This document shows positions 45,427 through 57,611 of a DNA stretch of 64,000 nt, piece after piece. A program made the translations under genes and the position numbers. Positions within the stretch are counted from its first letter, which is position 1, and the number at the start of each line of letters is the position of its first letter. The notes beneath the pieces were generated by a model, which worked only from the letters and a program-made list of their open reading frames with translations, ran no database searches and was not told the origin of the DNA. Origin of the DNA: Fallopia convolvulus (taxonomy: Eukaryota > Streptophyta > Magnoliopsida > Caryophyllales > Polygonaceae); assembly GCA_964016875.1 (NCBI GenBank), contig OZ024720.1:20773742-20837741 (forward strand). Reading direction: 5' to 3'.

Positions 45427-47100
45427 AAATACCCCATACTTAAGCTTGCTTGTCCTCAAACAATCACTATACAATAACCAAAACCAAACAATCATGCATA
45501 TCCAGCAATAGCCATCATCTCAAAAGCAACATCAAAACATAGCAGAAAACAGCAAATGACTATTAACATCGTCACACATATATAAGCACTAATAGACATA
45601 AGCAAATACAATCTAATCTCACCAAGGATATGTGTTTCACTCAACTCAAGTGTTTGGGCTTATAAATTCAATCTCTCAACTCAATATTATATGCAAAAAC
45701 TCATAGAAATTGGAGCTTATATCACCAAACTCTCCACCTAAGATTTGTCAAAACAAGCAAAAGACATCAACTTAGGCTCAATGAAAAACTTCATAGAAGC
45801 TTCCATTCGACCGAGTTGTGATGGGGCTTTGGTAATGACAAATAGGCGTGGAAACTATTTTGGTCATGTGGTGCTAATAATATCCGGGAATCAAAGACTC
45901 CTAAAATTCACATCTCATCAAAAACTCTCATAAGAACATACCAAACTCTCTCAATCGTTATGCTCAAACTCACTCACCCTTTTATCCTAGAAAGCCTCAT
46001 AAAATCAGAAAAGAATCTCCGATTAACTTTAAACACAAATGCACATTTACTTCTGTTTCTTTCTCCCCTTTTTTCTGTAATTCTTCATTTTTTTCATTTC
46101 AACTCTTTTTTTCTTCTTTTGACTCTCGAACAGCCTCGTTAACGACCAAAAAGAGGTCGTTAATGAGCTACTTCTTCCACTCGTTTTCTTTCTTATAACA
46201 TCGGTACTTCTTATTTTTGGCATCTTTACTACCAAGAGATCTTTTACAAAAGAAAACAAGAGACTTCCAATCTACTCTTCCCAATACCCTTATCTCGAAC
46301 CAAACATAACTTTTTCACTCTCCGAAACATACCTCTCCAACTAAGTCTTAATCCCCGGAAAGGGTCAAGCTTATCTCGGTTAGGGAAATAATTTTGTGGA
46401 GCTTAAAATAAAAGGCTTAAAGCTCAAATTGGCTCTCAAAAGAGGGATCATGATAGGGTGGATAGGGATAATTAAGGCTCATAAAAAATAAGTTCTCTAT
46501 TATATGAATTTCACAAGTAATGAACTAAAAATCTTATATAGGTCTCAAGAAATAGATAACCATCACAATTCCAAGAGATAATATACATAAAGAGAGTAAA
46601 TACACAAGAAAAGAAGAGGGATTCATGATGTTCTCCCTATAAGGCCAAAAATAAATCACAAGGTAGAAATTTTTGTTGAATTGCATTACTCATGCTAAAC
46701 GTTATACATGCTCAATTTCATCAAATTGCTATTTCTCTATAAAAACAATTTCATATCAAGAATCAGGTTGTACCATCAAAAACATGCTTGCAAGGAATTT
46801 ACATGATCATGCTAGCAATTAACTATCATAGAACCAAATGAAAGGGTATTTATCCATTCTAAAAACTATTTTTGGAATTTTTCAATTTTATTTTTATTTT
46901 TTGAGATTTTTATGATTTTTTTTCAAAAACAAAGACAACTAAAACAAAGCAAACAAACAAGACACACAAACAAGCAAGTTTTCTTCCCTTCCCTACCCCA
47001 TACTTAAAATTACAGTGTCCCCACTATAATAAAACTAAGCAGTAGAAAAAGAAGAAGGAAAAATAAAGAAGCTCACAAGATAAACTGAAGGGGAAAAGAA
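45427..47100 (-). other. Athila-3 3' untranslated region
   Basis: Non-coding internal part next to the 3' LTR. Read on the minus strand it contains the same three blocks as the other Athila elements: AGCACCACAT near 45868, the GGTGGAGA part near 45738 and the CACTTGAG ... GTGAAACAC part near 45630-45655. One palindromic unit pair lies at about 46135-46170. Confidence 0.6.
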
Positions 47101-47109
47101 ACATCTTCT

Positions 47110-48666
47110 GAAAGCTGAATCATCGCCGTAGTGGTGGTGGAAACTGACGCTCAAAGTTGTCCATGAACTGATACATGGTCCTCCAACGCTCCTCATCAAT
47201 CGTCACCCTTTGCTCCATTGTCATCCAATGAGCATCCGCCTGCTGATGTCTCACATCATCCAAAGCCATGCGAGCTGCATAGACACCCTCCCATCGCTCC
47301 ATTCTTTGGGTGAGCTGTGTTTGCTACAAGTTGAGCTGTTGCATCTGAAAAGATAGATCATTGGCCCATGGAGGTGGAACACTTGATCCAGTATAGGTGG
47401 ACTGAGGAGGTGGTGTGTAATGATCTTGGCGCTGGAAGTAGTCGTGGTGAATCACCGGGTTGTAGGGCAGCATCTCATATGATGGAGGCACGGTAGTGTG
47501 CCTCGTTAGTGGCCTCGAAGTTGTCGTTAATGAACCTGGGTGGGTCATTAACGATGTTGTCATCATCTCCCAGAACCTCGGTACTGAGGTCATCATCCTC
47601 GTTTTTGAGCTCCTCCGTGGCTGCATCCGTTGCATCATCATCTTCATCCATGGGTTCGCCTTCTCTAGCGAACCTCATCACACACTCTCTCAACGACGGA
47701 TCATCCTGTGGCTTCTTCTCGAATGGGAATGCATGACCCGTCCAAGTCTCGTACCAATTTGGCACGTGAAGCAATTCAAACTTATCTCGGGTAAGAAGCA
47801 CATCTTGGCCGAGTACCTTGTTGGCGTGCCCTCTCTCGGTCCTTACATAAATGTCGGAAGCAAACCAATAGTTCTTGTCGAGCTTTTGAGCATGGTTCGG
47901 CGTATAGCGTGTGAGATCAACGCCGAGCTTATCCGCTAGAAGACTCACCAGATTCCCGCACCATACTTCTTTTGACTTGATCTCGTGCTTCTCAATATAT
48001 TGCAACCATTCATACCCCAAGTTCAAGGGGGCGGGATCCTCAAAAAGTATAGTACGGTGGCATGCCACCTCCGTCCGTGTCGGCCTTGAAAGCTCTCTCT
48101 TGGGCCAAAATGTGGCCGCCAAGACTCGGAGAATGATACGGAAGATAGGGTTGATGAGGCTTGCACCAGAAAGTACTGCGGCGGAAGGTTCAACCTCCCT
48201 GGAAATGTAACTCCATGTATTGGTAACCTTGAAGTCTTTGATCTTGTAGTTCTAACAATGGTGAGGAAGCTCGAGATATGCATTAAACTCAGCCATTGTG
48301 TACTCATGGTTGACATTTCCTAGCCGAAACCTTATCCTTCCAACTGAAGTCTTGGTTTTGAAGCTTATTTTGAGGGTGGCCAAGAACTCAGCGGTGAGAG
48401 CCGGGTAATGCGGTCTTCCTCTTTCTTCAACAATTGAGGCACTCCGAGAATGGCAAAGGCATGCTTGGCGTCCTCATATATCCCATTGACTTAGCGCTTG
48501 ACCTCGAGAACCACCTAGTGTAGTGGTCCTTTTCAAGAACGGCCTCAAAGATCCGAACTTGCTCCTCAGTAGCTAGAATGACATTATGCATGCGTGGAGG
48601 AGATGGAGACCTTTGAGTCCTCTTCTTCTTTTCGGCTCTCGTGTTAGCTCGGCTAGTGCTTGCCAT
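47110..48666 (-). pseudogene. Athila ORF-1-type (env-position) protein, broken
   Basis: Downstream of pol, Athila elements carry an extra frame known as ATHILA ORF-1. Here it begins MASTSRANTRAEKKKR with a basic start and RSPSPPR at 48666. It goes on after shifts with the 215-codon frame 47475-48122 (EDPAPLNLGYEWLQYI, LLADKLGVDLTRYTP, WYETWTGHAFPFEKK) and ends in an acidic stretch and a short frame at 47120-47302. Palindromic units are built into the acidic part (VLGDDDNIVNDPPRFINDN). No clear transmembrane segment is seen. Confidence 0.65.
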
Positions 48667-48798
48667 TTATACCTGCAAAAACCATGAATTTCCAAGATAA
48701 GATCCACATAAACCAACAAAAAGAAACCCCATACTTGCTCTCGTAAGTGCTCTCGACATGCCTCATTAACGAACCAATTGGGTCTTTAACGAGGTATC

Positions 48799-51279
48799 TG
48801 TAATATCCGTATTTATTTTAGGTCTCGTAAGTCTGAAAACGAACTCTCTCGCTTACAAGCATTGGAGTCTCGATCCGCAAGTAACCTAGTAACGATAAAT
48901 TAATTAGTAATTCGCTTTAGTAGTAGTTTAGAAATCCGTTGTACACCTAGCTAATAATTAGCTTATCTATATGATAACTAATTAGACTGGCTATATCTAA
49001 TATTAGTTCTATCTAATTAAAAATCTAACCAAATTGATCCGGAATAACCGAATTGATTCTGAAATCTTATCAAAAATCCACCAATAGCTATCAATTCGGT
49101 AAAACCCTTCAACCCTTTATTTAGAACCGAGCCTTGCCTTGCGTATAAGAGGCCGATCGGAGCTCGTTTGATTTTTTCCGCTCACGTTCAAGCGTTGTGG
49201 TGTGTACTGTTGGAGATCGAATCGATCGAGTTCAAGGACATCCTCTCTCGTCTTCAATCAGTTGGGCGACAACGATTTCGTTCCGGGGACTCGCCGACTC
49301 GTCTTTTCCGATGAGGATCGAATCCTTCGTTCCCCTGTTTTCATTTTTTTTGTTTGTTTCTTCGCTTAGTTGGGGTACTGTCGGGGCGTTGGGACGAGGG
49401 GATACACCGTGTGGGGGAGTTGACATCACCATTCCGAGTCAGAGCAAGCCGTCGTCGGAACTGGAAGCGGATCTGGTCGTCGTCGACGAGGCTGAACAGG
49501 GGCGGCAGAGGTGTGTCACTATCCTCCTTCGATGTCGCCGAACGGCGAGGAAGAGCGAGGCCAAGCGAGATGGCGTATTCGTCGGAGGGGCGGGGGGCCG
49601 TACCAGTCAGGCGAAAGGAACCAGAAGGCGGCGAAGTCGCCGGCGAGAGGTTGAAGATGGTGTTGATCGGAGAATCGGTCAAAAGGTAGGGGTTGAGGCG
49701 TGGGCGTGAACGGGACGGCAAGTGAGGGTCGTCTCCGTTCTCATGTGATGACCACCGGGCGTGTTGCAGAGTCGAGCGGGGAGGACGGGGCCAGGAAGAA
49801 GAAGACGCGGCGAAGGCGGGCGAAGGGCAACTCTCGCGAGGTTGAAGATGAAGTCGGGGTGGGGTCCACGCGGGGTCAAACTCCTTTGGCTGGTCAAAGA
49901 AGAGGGTGAAGGGAGACGGACCTCAGGGAGTTCGGCCCAACCAGTTGAGCGGGCAGGGTTACAATTTTTTTTTTATGTTGTTGTTTGGGCTGGGAGTTCA
50001 GGCTTGGTAGGCCAAATGGGTGATTTGGTTTAATTAGGAGAATGTAATGGATTAATAGTAGGCTAAGTAATTGGACTTTGTAAAAGTACAAAGTAGAAGT
50101 ATGAATAGTTTTAGGTAATCATTAGCGGGTTGGGTTAGTTTGGTTCGGTTCGTATTTAAATTAATCTTTTCCTTTATAATTCTTTAGGGCATCGCTTCCA
50201 TTTGAGATCGTAGTTCTGTCTTCATCAAAAGGGTCCTTTGCTTCGAGGTAAGTCGTTTTTCGACTTGCTCGGTTCTTTTCTCCCTTGTTAGATTGCGTAT
50301 CGATATTGTAGGACGGGTTTTGGGAACTAGTCCCGAATACCTTTTAAATTGTTTTGAACTCCTTGTGTGTTGTGTGCGTTAATGATTTTAAATGTATTTT
50401 ATCGGAAATTATTTTGGAACGTTTTCTCTGTGTTGGTACCGTTTCCGACACGGCCCATTGTAGCTGGTGTTGAGGAAGAGTTGGCTACTTTGACCCGTGT
50501 GACTGGAAAAATCGTACCCCTTCAAACGAAAATTATTATCTGTGTGTTTTTGGCAAGCGCTCCAATGGAGGCTTAGCCAGAAGTTAGAAGGGAGATTGGG
50601 AAGTGGAGTGGGAGGGCCTGCCTCTGCACTCGGCGCGGTGATGAGCGCCTTGGAAGACGGATTGTGGACAAAGGAAGAATTGCATTGTTGTGTGTCTGTG
50701 ATTGTAAACGCGTATGTGACTTGTGTGACTGATATAACTAATTTAGGTATTGGCCTTTAGAGTTATGATTGCGGTTGTGGATTTGTATGCTGACTTTAGA
50801 TAACTGATTTCAAAACGTTCTACAGTTCTGTATTCTTTCTAGCTTGGTAGATTAGACGCTGACCCTTCGGGGAACATTTTTCAGTTCCAGGTATGAACCA
50901 GGGAGCCGTGCAGGAACCGAGGCAAGATGGCGGGCCGAAGCGGTAAAGAGCGCGTGTCATAGTGGGATTGGTTTACAATAGTTAGGATATTGATTTTAGT
51001 ATTTGTTGACGAAGTTGGTATTTTATTTCGGATATTATCTTTTTGGTTCAGATAGTTCAGTTTCGGTAGGCGTTGTGACGTATTTGATTATTTATAATTT
51101 TTGGGGATTCATGCATGATTATGTTTTCTAAGTTTTTATTAAATAAAGGTTGGATGTTTTATTATGTTTTCTCGTCGTGCCCGAGTTGTAAGGTCCTGCA
51201 GTGTAGTTGTCAACCTAATTAATAGTACCTTGTAAGGTCTATTCCCTAGTAGCGCCTCGACGGAAGTCGGGGTGTTACA
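48799..51279 (+). mobile_element. Family-B solo LTR, copy 2
   Basis: 2481 bp from TGTAATATCC to GGGTGTTACA, flanked by gtatc at 48794-48798 and 51280-51284. It is the inverted relative of 5786-8428: the end near 51180-51279 matches the start of copy 1 almost base for base. It sits between integrase and the ORF-1-type frame of Athila-3. GC-rich frames at 49197-50033 show no known protein. Confidence 0.87.
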
Positions 51280-51284
51280 GTATC

Positions 51285-52288
51285 TGAGTTTTTTTTGAAC
51301 TTGAGCATATTACAAGGTCGTTAACGACCCTGGGAAGGTCGTTAACGGGCCTGGGCCAGAACCACTTGCAGTCTATTCCGAGTTCTAAACACCAAATATT
51401 TCCAACAAATCTAGCATGAATCAACCACAATCCCACATAAAACACACAATCAAGCACATGCAACCCCATACTTACTCGATTACCCTATCCAAACATGCCA
51501 AAAATTGCCAAAACTCATGGTGAAGATCAATCAACTCAAGAACAAGTTAATTCATGCTTTTCTCATCAAAATTTCTATGCAAACTAAGAAAGAATAACCA
51601 AGTATAAATCAAGATCAATCACCATTAGTAGAAGCAATAGAATCATCATGAAATTTAGACATGTAAACCAATCACTCAATCAAGATCTAGATATGGATTT
51701 TACCCCAAAATTACCATGAATCTTGCAATAAGAGAGTTAGGGTTGAGAAATCATACCGTAGATTTGAAGAAATTTGAAGAACAAAGATTGAATTAGGGAG
51801 GATAACGAGGCGTTTGATGCGCCTGTAACGAACTAAAGAGGGGAGTAGGCTCGTTATCGTGGGGTGCGGTTTGGGGTTAGGGGCAGTGGTGCTCCGATCG
51901 GTGGTGGCTTGGAATTTCGGTGGGAATGGATTGAAAGCTTTGAATATTTGGCTTGTGATTTGGGTGTGGGGGTTTGGAGTTTTTGAGAGGGTGATAAATA
52001 GGAAGAGGCAAGGGGAGAGGCGGTGTGGGGAAGGGAATAATCATAGAAGATAGATTAGGTTTACTTACCTTACCCGCGTCTGCCTATTTGCGTTCGACAT
52101 GGGTCGTTAACGACCTTGGGCGACTCGTTTTTTAGCGTCATTCCGAGCCCAACTTCATATACCATATTAGTTTCGAACAATTCTATCTTGCTAACTTCTT
52201 GACTACTAAAAAAAACTCAAAAGAAAGCTAAGAAAAAAGATCTAAAAAGAAAAGAAAACTAAAAACCGGGTCGATGAACTTACCTTAG
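51285..52288 (-). other. Athila-3 spacer between pol and the ORF-1-type frame
   Basis: No protein is recognised. It holds palindromic units at about 51312-51350 (two GTTAAC cores 22 bp apart), degenerate ones near 51800-51860 and one near 52104-52120. Confidence 0.5.
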
Positions 52289-53460
52289 CTAATCCGACGT
52301 GGTGAGAGCCATGGTGACTCTAATCTCCACATCCGGGTCGGGTTGCTCATAGAATTTCTTTAATCGGTGGCCGTTGACTTTAACGATGGCGCCATGGTTA
52401 TCAATCAACTTTACCGCTCCATGAGGATAGATGTGGTGAACTACGAATGGCCCACTCCATCTTGTCCTTTTCTTGCCTGGAAATAAACGGAGTCTAGAAT
52501 TAAAGAGAAGTACCTTGCACAAACTTCATAGGTTTTAGGCACCAATTTCTGATCATGCCACCGTTTGGTGCGTTCCTTGTAGATCTCGGAATTTTCGTAC
52601 TCCTTTACCCTCAACTCCTTTAGCGCTTGCAAGTCCATGAATCTTTTTGCTCCGTCCGCATCGAGGTTCATGTTGAGCTCTTTAAGAGCCCGTAATGCCT
52701 CATGCTCCATCTCGACCGGTAAATGGCATGCCTTGCCATACACTAAGTTGTAAGGAGTGGTGCGTAGGGGCGTCTTGTATGCTGTCTTGTAAGCCCATAT
52801 AGCGTCATCCAATTTAGATGACCAATCCTTCCTTGAGCGGGACACCGTCTTTTCCAATATGATTTTGATATACATGTTTGAAACTTCAACTTGGCTACTA
52901 GTTTGGGGATGATATGGTGTTGCCACCCGGTGTGATACCCCATACTTATCCAAAAGTGCTTCAAAACTCCGCTCTATAAAGTGAGATCCACCATCACTAA
53001 TGAGAACCCTTGGAACGCCAAACTTGGGGAAAATGTTAGTCTTAAGAAATTTAGCCACGGTTTTAGCATCATTGGTCCTTGTAGCAATGGCTTCCACCCA
53101 CTTAGAGACATAATCAACCAAAACCAAGATATATTTGTAGGGGCCCGATGCGGGAAAAGGTCCCATGCAGTCTATGCCCCATACTTCGAATAGTTCGACC
53201 TCTAGTATCCCGATCAGCGGGTTTTTATGTCTCCAAGTGATGTTATCAGAGCGTTGGCATTCATCACATGCTGTCACATAAGCCTATACGTCTTTTAAGA
53301 TGGTTGGCCAATAGAGACCACTTTGAAGAATCTTCGCTATGGTTTTGAATCCTTTTGCATGACCACCGGTAGGAAGCGTGTGACATTGATCCCAACAGTA
53401 TTGTTTGACATAATGAAGAAACTTCTTTTTCTTTTGTGGGGTTAGTCCCTTGGGAATTAC
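52289..53460 (-). pseudogene. Athila-3 integrase
   Basis: The HHCC region lies at about 53270-53400 (HTLPTGGHAKGF, then CDECQ). The core frame 52441-53277 has VWGIDCMGPFPAS (first D), VLISDGGSHFIERSF (second D) and YHPQTSSQVEVSNMYIK (E; the usual form is GQVEVSNR). The C-terminal part (52289-52522) has RTRWSGPFVV and GHRLKKFYEQPDPD. One stop near 53285 and a frameshift near 52500 break it. Confidence 0.85.
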
Positions 53461-53472
53461 GCCACCTACAAG

Positions 53473-55240
53473 TTAGTTAGCAAAATACGCAAACCAGAGG
53501 GCTTTTGACCCTCTAATAGCATGAATTGATTGGAAAGAAGTAGAAGCCAGATATGAGGAAGGAATTGAATCAAAATGAATGAGTTCGGGTTGAGAAAATG
53601 TACCTGATTGGGTTGTTACCAAATCTGATTGGGTCATTAACGACCTTGGAGCTGTTGGATTTCCGTCGGTAACGACCTCGTATGGCTCGGTATCGATACT
53701 TCCGATTGTGGTATAGATGTACCTTGAATTATTGCCGTTGTGATCTACGCTCTCCAGTCTTGGTGGTTCGGTACCGACCCCTGTAGGGTCGGTAACGAGG
53801 GTTTTACCGTGTTCAACCTCGTTCAACATGAGGTGTTCATCCGGTCTAGAGTCGTTTATTGGCACTTCGTTGTTGGATTCAGTGATGTGTTCAACTGGCA
53901 ACCTGGATAAGTGATATGGCACCAAGTTTTCTGCTCCCTTTTTATCTCTAGTTTCATGGTCAAATTCATGTAATAAGAGCATCCAATAGAGCAACCTAGC
54001 TTGGCATCCTTTTTGGCCATTAGATATCTATAGGCCTCATGGTCAGTATAAACAATCACTTTTGAACCAAAAAGATAGGACCGGAATTTTTCAAAAGCAA
54101 ATACTACATCGAGGAATTCCTTCTCTGTTGTAGTATACTTACTATGTTCCTCATCAAGCGTCTTACTTGCGTAATAGATGGCGTGGAGCTTCTTGTCCTT
54201 CCGTTGTCCCAAAGCTGCGCCAACAGCATAATCACTGGCGTCACACATAATCTCAAAAGGCAAGGTCCAATCTGGGGACTTCATAATGGGAGCGGAGATG
54301 AGGGACGCTCTTAATCTGTAAAATGCTTCAAGACATTCTGAAGACAACTCAAAAACTACATCCTTCATTAGTAGGTTAGTCAATTGTTTAGCTATCTTAG
54401 AAAAATCCTTGATAAAACGTCTATAAAAGCCAACATGCCCTAGAACACTCCTTATGTCTTTTACAGAAGAGGGAGGGGGTAGTTTCTTAATAAGCTCAAT
54501 TTTTGCTTTATCTACATCTATCCCTCTCTTAGAGACAAGGTGTCCTAATACTATCCCCTCTTGGACCATGAAATGACATTTTTTCCAACTAAGCACAAGG
54601 TTGGTTTCTTCACATCTTTTAAGAACACATGCAATATTAGCAAGACAAACATCAAAGGAAGAACCATACATAGAGAAATCATCCATAATGACCTCTACAA
54701 TATCCTCTATCATATCAGGAAAAAATGGCCATCATACACCTTTGGAAGGTGGCGGGGGCATTGCAAAGCCCAAATGGCATTCTTTTATAAACAAAAGTCC
54801 CATAGGGACATGTAAAGGTAGTCTTTTCCTAATCATCAAGATGAATGGGAATCTGCCAAAATCCGCTATAGCCATCTAAATGACAAAAATAATCTTGCTG
54901 GGCTAAGCGTTCTAACACTTGATCAATGAAAGGAAGTAGAAATGATCTTTTCTAGTGGCACTATTAAGCTTCCTATAATCAATGTACATCCTCCAACTAG
55001 TTGTGGTCCTAGTGGGGATTAGCTCTCCCTTTTCATTTTCAATTACATTCATTCCCCCTTTTTTAGGAACTACATGGACCGGACTAACCCATTGGCTATC
55101 CGATATAGGAAATATGATCCCTACATCAAGTAGTTTAATGATTTCCTTTTTAACCACTTCTTTCATGTTAGGATTTAACCTACGTTGATGTTCTATATTG
55201 GGTTTATGATTATCCTCCATGTATATCCTATGCATGCAAA
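53473..55240 (-). pseudogene. Athila-3 reverse transcriptase and RNase H
   Basis: RT starts in the frame 54912-55235 (IIKLLDVGIIFPISDSQWVSPVHVVPKKGG, WRMYIDYRKLN). It continues with shifts and a stop through the HLDGYSGFWQIPIH and MPFGLCNAPATFQR parts (about 54770-54890). The catalytic IMDDFSMYG is near 54675. RNase H follows with FEIMCDASDYAVGAALGQ, YYASKTLDEEHSKYTTTEKE and VYTDHEAYRYL. The linker to integrase (53473-53994) carries several palindromic units that are read through as TEP/VTD-type peptides. Confidence 0.85.
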
Positions 55241-55317
55241 GTGAAGGGGATATATTGGGTTTATGGCCTTTCTATGTGTCCTAAGCACAGTAAGAAGCTT
55301 TTCTACTTCCTCGTCTT

Positions 55318-56160
55318 TTAATTTAACATTGATGATGACAGGGAAAGTAGTTTCAGGACCAAGAAATTCATACCTGAGAGAATCAAGAAGAGGTTTGAGT
55401 GTCGGAAAGGCTCAGCTGGAATGAGAATAGGCTCTTCTGGCTCTGTCTTCAAAACCTCTTCAAGGTATTCAAACGCCGAAATTTCATTATCCTCGACCAG
55501 GGTCGTTAACGATGCAGTCAGGGTCGTTAATGAGCTATCTTCATCTGCCAAGAGATTCGGTAACGAGGTAGGTGGACTCGATACTGAGACTACATGAACG
55601 ATCTCGGCCCATCTTCGACCTGAGAATACATCACTCCCCAACAATCTTCTGAAGGGCTCCCCACATTCGATGAATTCATTGCGGGTGTAGAGCATCTTAA
55701 CTTCAGCTCTATTTGTTTCCTTCATTGTCGGGTTGAACCAAAATTCCACCACCTCATCCCCAATTTTGAAAGATAGGAGTCACCTCTTAACATCAGTTAT
55801 GGCTCCGGCTGTGGCGAGGAACGGTCTCCCTAGGATTATAGGAACCACTGGATCATCGGGCATCTCCATAACTATAAAATCATTGGGAACAAAGAATTTT
55901 CCCACTTGAACCGAAAAATCTTCTACAACCCCTGTTGGCCTGACGCATGAACCGTCTGCCAAGTATAACCGCATATTGATTGGCTTCAATGGTCCCATGT
56001 TGGCTTTCGACTAGATTGACAAAGGTAGGAGACTTGCACTGTCACCGAGATCACATAAGGCTTTGAATCGGTGGGTGCCTATGCCAATTGTGATAGCAAA
56101 TTTTCCTAGGCCGCCCAGCTTTTCTGGAAGAGTGATAGTTCGGACCTCATCTTGATGCTC
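55318..56160 (-). pseudogene. Athila-3 protease and protease-RT linker
   Basis: The frame 55780-55998 carries the end of the protease (MRLYLADGSCVRPTGVVEDF, VGKFFVPNDFIVMEM, PIILGRPFLATAGA). The active-site part lies just upstream in another frame near 56050 (CDLGDSA type). The linker frame 55318-55752 contains the palindromic units, read as SSLTTLTASLTTLVED, a clear 7-residue (21-nt) period. Confidence 0.75.
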
Positions 56161-56169
56161 TGTTATGGA

Positions 56170-57571
56170 TCATTTCTTGCTAAGAATGTCTTTCAAAAGC
56201 TTTTTGTAAGCCGACATTACGCTTAGGGCCTCAGTGAATGGTATCGAAATATTTAAGCCTTGGAGAATCTTAACGAAACGCTTAAACTTACCTTCAGTGG
56301 AGTCCTTAGACTTCTTAGTAGGAAAGGGAAGAGATTTTACCAATCTCGGAGCCAAAGCGGGCTCGAGAGGTGATGCTATCGGGTCGACATTAGGGCCGAT
56401 TGGTGCATTCGGAGGGTCGATACCGACCCTGGTGGGGTCGATAATGAGCTTGGGATCAAGAGAGGAGCTAGGAGTAGAGAACTTACCTGGGATTGGGGTC
56501 GTTAACGACCCTGGGAGCATCGATACTGAATCGTTCAGGCTCGGTAACGATCCTCTCTGGCTCGTTGTCGATCTGGGCCGTGGCGTCCTCTTCCGATTCG
56601 GGGCTCTTCTCCTTAGCCTTGGAATGCTTCGGTAATGTCTTTCCGCTCCTAAGGTGCACCGCTGCTATTTGTCCTCTATGGTTCTTCTCGGGACGACGCG
56701 GGAGTTGCCCTTGCGGTCTCGGAATCTGTGTGGCTAGGTTCCCTAGCTTTGATTCGACACTCTTCTTCCACACATCAAACTCTCCCCATCTTTTCATCAG
56801 ATTGTTAAGGTTAGTTTGGACTCCAGTGGCTTCATTCTTTACGCCATTAATCCCTTCATAGAGTTCTTGTACCCAAGATGGTGGCTCTTGATAGCCTATA
56901 GGTCGATACGGCGCGGGCAGTCTATCCGGTGGGGGTGCTGCATAGCTTTGGTTCTGATTTTGATTACCCCATGTCGGGTAATTGTTCGTCCTGTCAAAGT
57001 TATTAGGATGGTTCCTGTATGGACCTCTCATGTAATTCATCTCAGCATAAGTCTCAACGGCTCTAACGTGCTCGATGTCAGTGCAAGCAGAAGTACTATG
57101 GGCAAAATAACCATACTCTTGACAAGGTTGAGAGGTTTTCAGAAAACTTACCTGTTTCTTCAAACGGTTGATCTCATACAGTAGAAATTGATGTTTGACA
57201 TCAGGATCAACTTCATCCTTGTTAGGCATGTAGAGATACTTCTGTGGTTGGGATGACTGCTGGGTACCATACATGGCATCGTAGTTAGACAGCTTGTCCA
57301 GCAGTTCCCATGCAGCAGTGGTATCCATCTCTATGAAACCGCACGTAGTGTGTGTGTTGATGTGGTTCTTCGTTTCTTCATTGATTCCCTAGAAAAAGAT
57401 TTCTTGGAGTACATATAAAGGTTGCCCATGAGTGGGGCACTGTCTGAGCATCTCCTTAAATCTCTCCCATGTCTCTACAAAGGTCTCGTTAGGCAGTTGG
57501 TGATAGGAGGTGATGCGTTTTCTCAACTCCGTTGTCGTTATAGTATAGTGGTAAGTATTCCCGCTTGTCAC
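56170..57571 (-). pseudogene. Athila-3 gag, N-terminus replaced by antisense tRNA
   Basis: Gag enters abruptly at TELRKRITSYHQLPNETFVETW, directly after the antisense tRNA-Asp (57534-57605). In Athila-2 about 180 codons precede this point. After a stop near 57392 the 281-codon frame 56483-57328 follows with EMDTTAAWELLDKLSNYDAMY, a knuckle-like CQEYGYFAHSTSAC and AAVHLRSGKTLPK. A last frame 56170-56520 leads to the protease. The tail holds palindromic units read as IVTEPERFSIDAPRVVNDP, again with a 7-residue period. Confidence 0.82.
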
Positions 57572-57605
57572 GCGGGTGACTCGGGTTCGATCCTTGGCAA
57601 CGGCG
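57534..57605 (+). tRNA. tRNA-Asp(GUC)-like sequence at the primer-binding site of Athila-3 (probably not a functional gene)
   Basis: All 72 bases of a plant tRNA-Asp can be laid out. The acceptor strand is GTCGTTA paired with CAACGGC (one A-C mismatch at the last pair). A D-arm follows, then a perfect anticodon stem CCCGC/GCGGG with loop TTGTCAC and anticodon GTC at 57567-57569. The T-arm TCGGG-TTCGATC-CTTGG has several wobble pairs. The differences from the plant gene that I know are C-to-T or G-to-A changes. It is followed by ACA (57606-57608, in the place of CCA), att, and the LTR edge at 57612. Plant tRNA genes do not encode CCA, so this is a copy made from a tRNA primer and not an ordinary gene. 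Confidence 0.88.
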
Positions 57606-57611
57606 ACAATT

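Noticed and set aside
47496..47939. A 147-aa plus-strand frame
   Set aside because: Complement of the Athila ORF-1-type frame, which has the expected position and composition on the minus strand.
49197..50033. A 170-aa and other frames in the family-B solo LTR
   Set aside because: No recognisable domain, and the matching region of the other copy (7667-8080) does not keep the frame. Arginine-rich GC content explains it.
57534..57605. A functional tRNA-Asp gene
   Set aside because: It is flanked on one side by an LTR at the exact primer-binding position, with a CCA-like triplet that plant genes do not encode, and on the other by gag of the same element. A mismatch in the acceptor stem and wobble pairs in the T stem also speak against function, although a scanner may score it.
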